In this document: in pieces, positions 32,125 through 39,680 of the stretch | Layout of the letters: each line of letters starts with the position of its first letter | How positions within the stretch are numbered: the stretch's first letter is position 1 | Assembly: GCF_014836955.1 (NCBI RefSeq) | Contig: NZ_JACSPV010000023.1 | Span: forward strand, 1-61,954 | Direction: 5' to 3' | DNA length: 61,954 bases | DNA from: Bacillus norwichensis | GTDB taxonomy: Bacteria > Bacillota > Bacilli > Bacillales > Bacillaceae_C | Position numbers and translations under genes: made by a program | Notes under the pieces: generated by a model | What the model was told of the DNA's origin: nothing | Database searches by the model: none | The model's input: only the letters and a program-made list of their open reading frames with translations

Positions 32125-33369
32125 TTATTGGAACTTTTCGGCGCGCTCTTCAAACAGCTTCACAATTTCCACAATCGTCTGCACTGATTTTTCCATTACA
32201 TCGGCTGAGGCAAATTCGTATGGGCCGTGGAAGTTTTCTCCGCCGGTAAAAATATTCGGAGTGGGCAGTCCCATGAAGGAGAGTTGAGATCCGTCAGTTC
32301 CGCCGCGGATTGGCGAGATGTCCGGTTTGATGCCTAATTTTTTCATCGCGTCAGAAGCTATTTCGACAATTTCTTTCACGGGCTCGATTTTCTCTCGCAT
32401 ATTGTAATATTGGTCTTTCAACTCCAGCTGGATCCTATCTGTTCCATATTTTTCTCCCAGCTCTTCGGAAATCTGCTGCATAAATGCTTTCTTTTTCTCG
32501 AACTTTTTCCGGTCAAAATCACGGACGATATAATGAAGGATTGTTTCTTCCACATTGCCTTCAAACGAGAGAAGGTGGTAAAAACCTTCATATCCTTCAG
32601 TTAATTCGGGTACTTCATCAGCGGGAAGGCGGTTATGAAATTCAATGGCAATGCTTTGAGAGTTGACCATGATCCCTTTCGCTGTTCCAGGATGAATATT
32701 CGTCCCTTTAACAATTAGTTTGGCGCTTGCCGCATTAAAACTTTCATATTCAAGTTGGCCAATTTTACCACCGTCAACAGTATAGGCGAATGAAGCATTG
32801 AATACTTTGACGTCAAATCGATGGGGACCTCTTCCAATCTCCTCATCAGGGGTAAAAGCTACTCTTACTTTGCCATGCTTGATTTCAGGATGCTTCAACA
32901 AATAATCCATAGCCGTCATGATTTCTGCAATTCCCGCTTTGTTGTCTGCACCGAGAAGGGTTGTTCCATCTGTTGTAATAAGAGTATGTCCTTTGCAATC
33001 CAACAGGGACGGGAATTTCTCCGGAGACAAGACGATTTGCTTCTCTTCATGTAGTAAAATATCCTTGCCATCATAGCTTTCCACAATCTGAGGTTTGACG
33101 CTTTTGCCTGTAAAATCTGTCGCTGTATCAACATGCGCTAAAAATCCGATAGTTGGCACGTCTTTTTCCGTATTGGGCGGGAGGGTGGCCATAACATATC
33201 CATTTTCGTCGATAGTTACTTCTGCCATGCCGATGGATTCAAGCTCTTTCACCAACTGATTGGCTAATGCCAGTTGCCCAGATGTTGAAGGGCATGTGTC
33301 ACTGTTCTCATTGGATTGTGTATCTACTTTTACATAAGATGTGAACCTATGAATGATTTCTTCCTTCAC
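32125..33369 (-). CDS. pepT: Peptidase T (tripeptide aminopeptidase)
   Basis: A cytosolic M20B zinc peptidase of 414 residues that removes the N-terminal residue of tripeptides. Metal and catalytic segments are [15 protein letters not shown] (His/Asp, about residue 80), [12 protein letters not shown] (Asp, about 140), [17 protein letters not shown] (Glu pair, about 174), and [20 protein letters not shown] with FHGPYEFAS (late His). GTG 33369 lies 10 nt after AAAGGGG. Transcribed alone. Confidence 0.95.
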   Translation of the reverse strand: MKEEIIHRFTSYVKVDTQSNENSDTCPSTSGQLALANQLVKELESIGMAEVTIDENGYVMATLPPNTEKDVPTIGFLAHVDTATDFTGKSVKPQIVESYDGKDILLHEEKQIVLSPEKFPSLLDCKGHTLITTDGTTLLGADNKAGIAEIMTAMDYLLKHPEIKHGKVRVAFTPDEEIGRGPHRFDVKVFNASFAYTVDGGKIGQLEYESFNAASAKLIVKGTNIHPGTAKGIMVNSQSIAIEFHNRLPADEVPELTEGYEGFYHLLSFEGNVEETILHYIVRDFDRKKFEKKKAFMQQISEELGEKYGTDRIQLELKDQYYNMREKIEPVKEIVEIASDAMKKLGIKPDISPIRGGTDGSQLSFMGLPTPNIFTGGENFHGPYEFASADVMEKSVQTIVEIVKLFEERAEKFQ

Positions 33370-33422
33370 TTTACAAAAACCCCTTTCTCTATAATTATTT
33401 ATATTAGTGGAGCATAATACTC

Positions 33423-33463
33423 AAAATAAAGATGCCGACTGACTCTTTTGGAGCAATCGGCAT
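33423..33463 (-). terminator. Terminator of the yodB-like gene
   Basis: On the minus strand ATGCCGA pairs with TCGGCAT and is followed by CTTTATTTT, immediately after the stop codon. Confidence 0.75.
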
Positions 33464-33781
33464 TTATTCATCAGGGTTTTCCACCCATTGTTCGGCCCAT
33501 GAAGCAATTTCATTCATAATCGGTTCAAGTGCCATCCCTTTTTCGGTCAAAGAGTATTCGATTCTGACCGGAGTTTGAGGATATACCTGCCTTTTTACGA
33601 TTCCTTCTTTTTCTAGGTCTTTTAGACGTTCAGACAGGACGCGAGCACTAATTGGCATAGCTGCTTCAACCGTACAAAAGCGCTGTGGGCCGTTTAAAAG
33701 ATTGTAAATGATAAGCCCGGTCCAACGCTGTCCCAATAATCCCATGGCTTTCTCCAGTTTTGGACATGTGTTTCCGTTCAT
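33464..33781 (-). CDS. yodB: HxlR/DUF24-family redox regulator, YodB-like
   Basis: A winged-helix repressor of 105 residues. The N-terminal MNGNTCPKLEKAM keeps the cysteine at position 6 that senses quinones and diamide in B. subtilis YodB. GQRWTGLIIYNLLNGPQRF is the first helix pair, SARVLSERLKDLEKEGIV the recognition region and VRIEYSLTEKGMALEPIM the wing and dimer helix. It diverges from a CatE-like dioxygenase and YodC-like nitroreductase, and a TACT-N7-AGTA palindrome sits between (33856-33870). Oxidation of Cys6 by electrophiles would release the operator and switch on detoxification. Confidence 0.85.
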   Translation of the reverse strand: MNGNTCPKLEKAMGLLGQRWTGLIIYNLLNGPQRFCTVEAAMPISARVLSERLKDLEKEGIVKRQVYPQTPVRIEYSLTEKGMALEPIMNEIASWAEQWVENPDE

Positions 33782-33826
33782 ATAAGCTCACCTCGATAGT
33801 ATAATTATATCACTAATTGTTTCTTC

Positions 33827-33855
33827 TTGACAGATAAAATAAACTAATATATAGT
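33827..33855 (+). promoter_or_regulatory. Promoter of the dioxygenase-nitroreductase operon
   Basis: TTGACA (33827-33832), 17 nt, TATAGT (33850-33855). The YodB-type operator begins at the end of the -10. Confidence 0.8.
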
Positions 33856-33870
33856 TACTTACATAAAGTA
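33856..33870. promoter_or_regulatory. YodB/CatR-type operator
   Basis: TACT-TACATAA-AGTA, within the larger inverted repeat ACTTAC-ATAAA-GTAAGT, fits the TACT-N7-AGTA pattern of DUF24 regulators. It overlaps the transcription start expected from the promoter at 33827-33855. Confidence 0.72.
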
Positions 33871-33897
33871 AGTTAATAAAAAAAGGAGGAGTGGCTT

Positions 33898-34743
33898 ATC
33901 GATAAATCCGCCGATCCTGTCATTGGCACAGTAACATTAACAGTGCAAAACATCAAGCGGATGCTTGCATTTTATGTAGATATTCTTGGGTTTCAAGTGT
34001 ATGAGCAGAGCCAAGAGAAAGTGTCACTTACAGCGAATGGAAAAACGGTTTTGTTAAAGCTTGAAGAAGATAAAGGGGCAAAACTCCGACACCCACATAC
34101 GACGGGTCTATATCATATTGCTTTTTTACTCCCAGAGAGGGCTGATTTGGCGGATGTCATCAAGCATTTGGCCCAAAGTCGTTACCCGCTTCAGGGGGCG
34201 TCTGATCATGACGTTAGCGAGGCGCTGTATCTTGCAGATCCGGAAGGGAATGGCTTAGAAATCTATGCGGACAGAGACGCAGCTTTATGGGAATGGGAAA
34301 AGGACCAAGTTTTCATGACGACAAAACCGCTCAATATAGATAACTTGTTAATGGATGCCTCTGGAGCTGGCTGGAATGGAATGCCGTCTGGAACGGTGAT
34401 TGGGCATATTCATTTGCAAGTATCCGATTTAGAGGATGCCAAGAGATTCTATTGTGATGGGATTAGCTTTGATCCGGTTCTGCGGTATGGAAACCAGGCA
34501 TTGTTCATTTCATGGGACAAATATCACCACCATATTGGGCTTAATACTTGGGGTAGTGCGGGTGCAGGACCACCAGAGGAAAAAAGCACAGGCTTGAAGC
34601 ACTTTACTATATTATTTTCTGATGAGGCTGAAAGAAGGAAGGCTGTCAGCCGCTTGGAAAAGTTAGATGCTTGGATTATAGAGGAAAATGGTGTAATACT
34701 AACGAAAGATCCATCAGGAATTTATCTGATTTTGGAAGCTTAA
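33898..34743 (+). CDS. catE: VOC-family ring-cleaving dioxygenase, CatE-like
   Basis: A two-domain vicinal oxygen chelate protein of about 281 residues, like B. subtilis catechol-2,3-dioxygenase CatE: IGTVTLTVQNIKRMLAFY and TTGLYHIAFLLPERADLA in domain 1, IGHIHLQVSDLEDAKRFY and HHHIGLNTWGSAG in domain 2, with metal-binding His/Glu in these strands. The first strand lies before any ATG, GTG or TTG. An ideal AAGGAGG (33883-33889) is followed 8 nt later by ATC (33898) in frame, so the start is either a rare ATC or a mutated ATG. A shortened protein from GTG 33943 would lose the first strand. Likely detoxifies quinones/catechols with the downstream nitroreductase. Confidence 0.75.
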   Translation: MDKSADPVIGTVTLTVQNIKRMLAFYVDILGFQVYEQSQEKVSLTANGKTVLLKLEEDKGAKLRHPHTTGLYHIAFLLPERADLADVIKHLAQSRYPLQGASDHDVSEALYLADPEGNGLEIYADRDAALWEWEKDQVFMTTKPLNIDNLLMDASGAGWNGMPSGTVIGHIHLQVSDLEDAKRFYCDGISFDPVLRYGNQALFISWDKYHHHIGLNTWGSAGAGPPEEKSTGLKHFTILFSDEAERRKAVSRLEKLDAWIIEENGVILTKDPSGIYLILEA

Positions 34744-34762
34744 AGAAGAGGAGAATGTCAAC

Positions 34763-35371
34763 ATGATCAAAACAGAACAAGATTTTTATACTGCAGTAAA
34801 AGAAAGACGCTCAATTTATGGAATCAGCAAGGAATCACCGATTTCTGATGAGAAGATTGAAGAAGTCGTTGCACATGCTATCAAACATGCGCCAACTGCT
34901 TTTAACTCCCAGAGCGGCCGAGTAGTACTTCTTCTTGGCGAAAATCACGACAAGCTCTGGAACATAACTGAGTCTGCTTTAAGAGAATTAGTTCCAGAAG
35001 ATCAATTTGAGCCGACTGCTCAAAAAATGGAGGCTTTCCGAAGCGGTTATGGTACAGTCCTCTTTTTCGAGGACACTAATGTTGTAAAAGGTTTGCAAGA
35101 GCAATTCCCGCCATACGCTGACAAATTCCCAGAGTACGCTCAGCAATCATCAGGAATGCTTCAATACATCGTTTGGACTGCACTAGAGCTTGAAGGATTT
35201 GGCGCTACTTTACAGCATTATCAGCCGTTAATTGATGAAGCTGTTCAAAAAATCTGGAATGTTCCTGAAAACTGGACTCTAATGGCTCAAATGCCATTTG
35301 GAAAGCCGATGGGTGCACCGGGAGAAAAACAATTCCAGAGCGTTGATGAACGGTTGAAGGTTTTTAAATAA
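34763..35371 (+). CDS. yodC: Nitroreductase-family oxidoreductase, YodC-like
   Basis: An FMN-dependent NAD(P)H oxidoreductase of 202 residues, the same length as B. subtilis YodC. KERRSIYGISKESPISD near residue 13 holds the Arg-Arg-Ser FMN phosphate contact; IKHAPTAFNSQSGRVVLL near 45, LQYIVWTALELEGFGATLQ near 133 and AQMPFGKPMGAPGEK near 175 are the family blocks. ATG 34763 follows AAGAAGAGGAGAATGTCAAC. It sits 19 nt after the dioxygenase gene in one operon under the YodB-type operator. Confidence 0.92.
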   Translation: MIKTEQDFYTAVKERRSIYGISKESPISDEKIEEVVAHAIKHAPTAFNSQSGRVVLLLGENHDKLWNITESALRELVPEDQFEPTAQKMEAFRSGYGTVLFFEDTNVVKGLQEQFPPYADKFPEYAQQSSGMLQYIVWTALELEGFGATLQHYQPLIDEAVQKIWNVPENWTLMAQMPFGKPMGAPGEKQFQSVDERLKVFK

Positions 35372-35462
35372 TCGTATCAAGGGACTGGATTAAACCGGGC
35401 ACAGAAGAATAGCTGAGCCAAGTTAAAAGCTAATCGATTTTATACAAATCGTTAAAATAAAA

Positions 35463-35512
35463 CCGCGTGAAATCAAGGTTTAGAAAATTGATTTCACGCG
35501 GCTTATTTATTT
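35463..35512 (+). terminator. Terminator of the yodC operon (CGCGTGAAATC family)
   Basis: CCGCGTGAAATCAA pairs perfectly with TTGATTTCACGCGG (14 bp), then CTTATTTATTT. It shares sequence with the hairpin at 21910. Confidence 0.88.
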
Positions 35513-36274
35513 CAAGAAGATTGCTGGAAAAAATGCGAGCGTTTGAACTGCCAAATGCCCCTAGATACTGACGCAGTGGTTTTTCTATTTGAATGGCTTG
35601 ATATCATTCGGTTTGATTTGCTCTCCTTTGGTAAAGGAGCCGGAATATTTCAATAGACAAATGGGTCTTAAGCCTCCAACCAGGCATGCGTTTCAGTCTG
35701 GAGCTATAACAATCTCCATTCATCACTCACCCTCATTTCTTTTTTTCACTGATTTTAGCTCGGTGAAATGTTACTCTGCAAAGTTTTCACTTTTACCTAT
35801 AAATGGCTGATTTCCCTAAGGGATAGTCAGCATAGATCCGAAGGATCACAATCTTCTTATTAAAGGTGGCTCCAGCTTGATAATATGTGCAACCAGATCT
35901 CGGTTTCCTTCTTTTAAAATAATAAAACTCCTTTGGTGACGAAAGGGCAGGGGAGTTCTTCCATTCGAAACCTGTTCCGTCAGGCCGTGGTGTATTTTTT
36001 GAACGGAAATGTTTTTTCAATCTATTTTTAACAACGGAGAAAATCCATGTGCTTAATCTCCAGCGAATGATGGGAATCCCCTAACTGCTGCATAAAAATC
36101 TCCTTAGTCCAATTCTCAGTCAACGCTCTCGCACCTAGCTTTGTATAGTAAAAGGCGAAAACCTCTGAAAGTCACTATATTTTTTCTCAATCTCATTCAT
36201 TAGGATCATCCCTAAATATCCCTTTGTTTCATTAATATTTAAATTGGTGTTGTTACAGAAAACGCTAAAAATAA
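35513..36274. other. Long intergenic region with possible degraded minus-strand genes
   Basis: No intact gene is supported. On the minus strand several frames hold protein-like pieces interrupted by stops (for example ILKEGNRDLVAHIIKLEPPL near 35860-35930 and NTPRPDGTGFEWKNSP near 35945-36000), suggesting a decayed coding region of unknown origin. The 75-codon ORF at 35793-36020 is probably accidental. Confidence 0.4.
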
Positions 36275-36305
36275 TTGTTAACTAAAATTATAGTTGTGTT
36301 GACAA
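36275..36305 (+). promoter_or_regulatory. BirA operator overlapping the bioY promoter
   Basis: TTGTTAAC (36275-36282), a 15-nt spacer, GTTGACAA (36298-36305): an inverted repeat with one mismatch and the spacing of Gram-positive BirA boxes. The right arm contains the -35 TTGACA; a -10 candidate TATCCT lies at 36323-36328. Confidence 0.8.
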
Positions 36306-36359
36306 TTTAGTTTGATATCAAGTATCCTCTTAATATATTAAACAATAGAGGTGAGGAAA

Positions 36360-36950
36360 ATGGGCAGTGAATTAGTAAAAACAAAAAGCAGACTAAAGAC
36401 CTTGGATATGGTTTATATCAGCTTATTTTCTACCTTAATGATGATTGGGGCAAATATCACTTCTTTTGTTCCATTTATGGTCATTGGGGGAGTACCTATC
36501 ACACTTCAGGCCTTCTTTGCCGTTTTGGCAGGAGCCTTTCTCGGGAGTCGTCTTGGGGCCATTTCAATGGCGGTTTATGCATTTATTGGACTTGCGGGAG
36601 CACCGGTATTTGCCCGGTTTCAGGGGGGGATTGGGCAGCTGCTCAGTCCTACGTTCGGATTTATCATTGCATTTATTTTTACGGCATATATTACAGGGAA
36701 AATCATTGAAAAAAACAGCAAGATCTATTCATATATCATCGCTGCTTTGCTGGGAACAGTTTTCAGCTATTTATTTGGAACGAACTGGATGTATGCTGCT
36801 TACAAGCTTTGGGCTGCTGCGCCAGATGCTTTTTCGTATAAGGTGGCATGGATGTGGATGGCAGTTCCGCTTCCTAAGGATATATTTCTTGCCATTTTAG
36901 CAGGGGTGTTTGCACATCGGATGCAGGGAATTGTAAAAAAATCTAGTTGA
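36360..36950 (+). CDS. bioY: Biotin ECF transporter substrate-binding subunit BioY
   Basis: An integral membrane protein of 196 residues with six helices. GGVPITLQAFFAVLAGAFLG near residue 42 is the hallmark BioY segment, with LAGAPVFARFQGGIGQL near 80 (biotin-binding loop) and MAVPLPKDIFLAILAG near the C-terminus. It binds biotin and works with the shared energy-coupling module EcfA-EcfT. ATG 36360 follows GAGGTGAGGAAA. First gene of a BirA-controlled bioY-bioB operon, so made when biotin is scarce. Confidence 0.95.
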   Translation: MGSELVKTKSRLKTLDMVYISLFSTLMMIGANITSFVPFMVIGGVPITLQAFFAVLAGAFLGSRLGAISMAVYAFIGLAGAPVFARFQGGIGQLLSPTFGFIIAFIFTAYITGKIIEKNSKIYSYIIAALLGTVFSYLFGTNWMYAAYKLWAAAPDAFSYKVAWMWMAVPLPKDIFLAILAGVFAHRMQGIVKKSS

Positions 36951-36964
36951 CGGGAGAGAAAAAT

Positions 36965-37975
36965 ATGAATATATATGATGTGATTGCGGAAACTTCATTA
37001 GCAGGAAATGAGCTGACAGATGAACAAGCCATGGCAGTGCTTGACTGCCCAGATGACGAATTGCTGCTTCTATTGCATGCAGCGTACAAGGTAAGAAGAA
37101 ATTTTTACGGGAATAAAGTGAAGCTGAATATGATCATCAATACAAAGTCAGGGCTTTGCCCAGAAAATTGCGGCTATTGTGCGCAGTCGATCGTATCACA
37201 GGCTCCAATTGAAAAATATTCAATGATGAAGAAGGATGAAATTGTTACAGGAGCAGCCCGGGCAGCGGAGCTAAACGCCGGAACATATTGTATTGTAGCG
37301 AGTGGAAGGGGACCTGCAAGCCGAGAGTTGGATATCGTTGTGGATGCGGTAAAAGAAATCAAAGACAAGCATAAAGGCATGACAGTTTGCGCCTGTCTCG
37401 GCATCTTGAAACCCGAACAGGCAGAGCGTTTGAAGGAAGCAGGGGTGGACCGCTACAACCATAATATCAACACATCAAGCAATCATCATCAAAATATCAC
37501 AACATCCCATACATATGATGACCGAGTCAATACTGTAGAGATGGCAAAAGCATCTGGAATTTCTCCCTGTTCTGGCGTCATTGTCGGCATGAAAGAGTCG
37601 AAGGAAGATGTCGTTCATATGGCGCGCAGTTTGAAAGTGCTGGATGCAGACTCTATCCCGGTGAACTTTCTGCATGCAGTGGATGGGACTCCGCTTCAAG
37701 GGACTGACGAGTTGACTCCGCGTTATTGCTTGAAGGTGCTTTGCCTGTTCCGTTTTATCAACCCTACAAAGGAAATCCGGATTTCAGGTGGAAGAGAAGT
37801 CAATCTCCGCAGTCTTCAGCCGTTTGGCTTGTATCCGGCCAATTCCATTTTCATCGGCGATTATTTGACAACAGAAGGGCAAGAGGGATCGCAGGACTGG
37901 AAAATGCTTGAAGATATGGGCTTTGAAGTGGATTTAGAGCCTTTAAACCGTGAAACAGCAAAGGCTTTGACGTGA
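36965..37975 (+). CDS. bioB: Biotin synthase BioB
   Basis: A radical SAM enzyme of 336 residues inserting sulfur into dethiobiotin. The 4Fe-4S cysteines are C65, C69 and C72 in GLCPENCGYCAQS. YNHNINTSSNHHQNI near residue 170 and IRISGGREVNL near 272 (the Arg/Cys region of the 2Fe-2S cluster) are conserved. ATG 36965 follows GGGAGAG; the frame overlaps bioY only upstream of that. No bioA, bioD, bioF or bioW is present in the window, so dethiobiotin is made from genes elsewhere or taken up. Confidence 0.95.
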   Translation: MNIYDVIAETSLAGNELTDEQAMAVLDCPDDELLLLLHAAYKVRRNFYGNKVKLNMIINTKSGLCPENCGYCAQSIVSQAPIEKYSMMKKDEIVTGAARAAELNAGTYCIVASGRGPASRELDIVVDAVKEIKDKHKGMTVCACLGILKPEQAERLKEAGVDRYNHNINTSSNHHQNITTSHTYDDRVNTVEMAKASGISPCSGVIVGMKESKEDVVHMARSLKVLDADSIPVNFLHAVDGTPLQGTDELTPRYCLKVLCLFRFINPTKEIRISGGREVNLRSLQPFGLYPANSIFIGDYLTTEGQEGSQDWKMLEDMGFEVDLEPLNRETAKALT

Positions 37976-37976
37976 A

Positions 37977-38015
37977 ATCAAACCGGGCAGTAATCTGTCC
38001 GGTTTGATTCATTTG
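37977..38015 (+). terminator. Terminator of bioY-bioB
   Basis: ATCAAACCGG pairs with CCGGTTTGAT across a 12-nt loop, followed by TCATTTG; the U-tract is modest. Confidence 0.75.
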
Positions 38016-38084
38016 AAATACCATTTCTATTTTTTCCTATTTATCGTTATACTAGAAGTAGCGAATAGAAATCGGGTGTTGCTA

Positions 38085-38354
38085 ATGATCGAGATTCTTT
38101 TACAGGACTCATATGCAGAATGGTCTGTGCCGCTGACGATCCTCATTATCTGGATTTTCAGTTTGGTGATTATTTCGCTATTTCGTCTTGTGAATAGACA
38201 AAATCACTATCAAAATATCAAAAAAGAGAAGAATTTTCTTAATAGACAAGTTTACGATGAACCTTCAACCCCTCATTGCCTCCAGTTTATTAAAATGGTT
38301 AGGAGAAAACTATGTCCTGATGATGGAGATGAGCATGTTCACCTTCTATTTTAA
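38085..38354 (+). CDS. mifM: MifM-like membrane leader peptide controlling yidC
   Basis: A protein of 89 residues with one N-terminal membrane helix (SVPLTILIIWIFSLVIISLF, about 15-34), a basic Asn/Lys-rich linker, then LQFIKMVRRKLCPDDGDEHV near the C-terminus. Its TAA (38352-38354) lies inside a long hairpin that hides the yidC ribosome site. B. subtilis MifM has the same layout upstream of yidC2: it is inserted by YidC and stalls the ribosome over a basic-hydrophobic stretch followed by acidic DEED, which opens the hairpin when insertion fails. The DDGDE run here resembles that stall site. Assignment rests on layout, not alignment. Start ATG 38085; ribosome site weak. Confidence 0.65.
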   Translation: MIEILLQDSYAEWSVPLTILIIWIFSLVIISLFRLVNRQNHYQNIKKEKNFLNRQVYDEPSTPHCLQFIKMVRRKLCPDDGDEHVHLLF

Positions 38355-38379
38355 ATAAAAATTAAAATAGAAGGGTGAG
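38338..38379 (+). promoter_or_regulatory. Hairpin sequestering the yidC ribosome binding site
   Basis: TTCACCTTCTATTTTAA (38338-38354) pairs with TTAAAATAGAAGGGTGAG (38362-38379), 17 pairs with one bulge and a 7-nt loop. The right arm holds the ribosome site AAGGGTG. A ribosome stalled near the end of the leader would melt it. Confidence 0.8.
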
Positions 38380-38384
38380 TGCAA

Positions 38385-39146
38385 TTGAAGAAAAAATTCT
38401 ATCTTTTATTCATACTGATTATTACTTCCTCCTTGCTTGGAGGCTGTTCAGGAGTCACCAATCAGAGCGGATTCTTTTATGACTTCTTTGTGCGACCGTT
38501 TGTCTGGCTCATTCATGAGATTGGAACTGTTCTTGGCGGAAACTTCGGTTTGGCGCTAATTATCATCACATTATTGATTCGTTTAGTCTTGATGCCGTTT
38601 ATGCTGAAAACGTACAAAAACCAGCAGTTGATGAAATTGAAAATGGATAAGCTCAAACCAGAGATGGAAGAAATTCAAAAGCGTTCTAAGGAGGCAAAAA
38701 CATCAGAGGAGCAACAGAAAATCCAAATGGAAATGATGGAGCTTTATAAAAAGCATGAAGTGAATCCATTAAATATGGGATGTTTGCCTATCCTCATTCA
38801 AATGCCGATATTAATGGGGCTATATTATGCAATCCGCAGTTCACAGGAGATTGCTTCGCATACTTTCCTTTGGTTTAATTTGGGGCACTCTGATATAGTC
38901 ATGACCATTTTTGCCGGTATGGTTTATTTTGCCCAAGCGCAGCTTTCGCTGGCAACTGTACCGGAAGCACAGAAAAAACAAATGAGATTATTTTCGTATA
39001 TATCTCCGGTTATGATTTTTTTCATCTCTTTGAATGCCCCAGCAGCCCTGCCGCTATATTGGGCAGTTGGTGGAATATTTCTCATAATCCAGACTTACAT
39101 TGGGCGAAAATACTATATGCAGCATCCAGAAAAAGCGGAAGAGTAA
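38385..39146 (+). CDS. yidC: Membrane protein insertase YidC (YidC2/YqjG type lipoprotein)
   Basis: An insertase of 253 residues. Residues 1-21 form a lipoprotein signal ending LLGGCSG, with Cys as lipid-attachment site. Then come five membrane segments, with the hydrophilic-groove arginine in the helix IITLLIRLVLMPFMLK, the cytoplasmic helical hairpin (MDKLKPEMEEIQKRSKEA), NPLNMGCLPILIQMPILMGL and APAALPLYWAVGGIF. TTG 38385 is 7 nt after AAGGGTG; GTG 38379 is in frame but too close. The MifM-like leader suggests this is the inducible second YidC, made when the main SpoIIIJ-type insertase falls short. Confidence 0.93.
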   Translation: MKKKFYLLFILIITSSLLGGCSGVTNQSGFFYDFFVRPFVWLIHEIGTVLGGNFGLALIIITLLIRLVLMPFMLKTYKNQQLMKLKMDKLKPEMEEIQKRSKEAKTSEEQQKIQMEMMELYKKHEVNPLNMGCLPILIQMPILMGLYYAIRSSQEIASHTFLWFNLGHSDIVMTIFAGMVYFAQAQLSLATVPEAQKKQMRLFSYISPVMIFFISLNAPAALPLYWAVGGIFLIIQTYIGRKYYMQHPEKAEE

Positions 39147-39150
39147 TCGA

Positions 39151-39181
39151 AATGACCAAGGATTTTGCCTTGGTCATTTTT
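39151..39181 (+). terminator. Terminator of yidC
   Basis: AATGACCAAGG pairs with CCTTGGTCATT, followed by TTT. Confidence 0.88.
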
Positions 39182-39214
39182 AGTAGAATCAACCAGACTT
39201 CTTAATATATTAAG

Positions 39215-39588
39215 GTGGTGGAGTCTATGAAAAATGTTTTAAAAGATTGTAAATTTGCGTTTGAAATTATTCAGCACGAAAAACCCCTGCTATCAGCAAA
39301 AGAAGGTGCCGATTATTTTGGGATTGAAATTGAACAAACGGCACCAACGCTGATAATAAAAACTGAGAGGGGGTTGCTTCAGGAAGTCGCAGAAAAGTTG
39401 ACTTTGATCAGCTTGCCAATATTTTAGCTGTAGTGCGGTAAAGTTAGCCACTCCAAAGGAAGTTCGGAGTGTGACAGGTTTTGAGGTGGGGTCTGTTCCT
39501 ATGGTGGCACGGGGCAACCATCCTCTACATTAAAGATTGAACCAAAAGCGTTAATCGAATTAAATCAAGCGACAGGTATATTTGAATA
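39215..39588 (+). pseudogene. YbaK/EbsC-type aminoacyl-tRNA editing protein, decayed
   Basis: From ATG 39227 or upstream the frame reads KFAFEIIQHEKPLLSAKEGA and APTLIIKTERGLLQ, the start of a YbaK-family Cys-tRNA(Pro) deacylase. It breaks near 39385. Further pieces follow in other frames: FDQLANIL, VRSVTGFEVGSVP, and finally LKIEPKALIELNQATGIFE before TAA at 39586-39588. The internal part around the family GGTG motif is partly lost. At least three frame changes or deletions make this a dead gene. A good ribosome site (AAGGTGGTGGAG) still stands before it. Confidence 0.8.
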
Positions 39589-39680
39589 AACTGATCTTTT
39601 TAAAAAGGTATTTCCTCATACCGTTGAATAGTTATAATTATGATATTATTTATATAAAAGGCTAGGGGAGATGAATAGAC

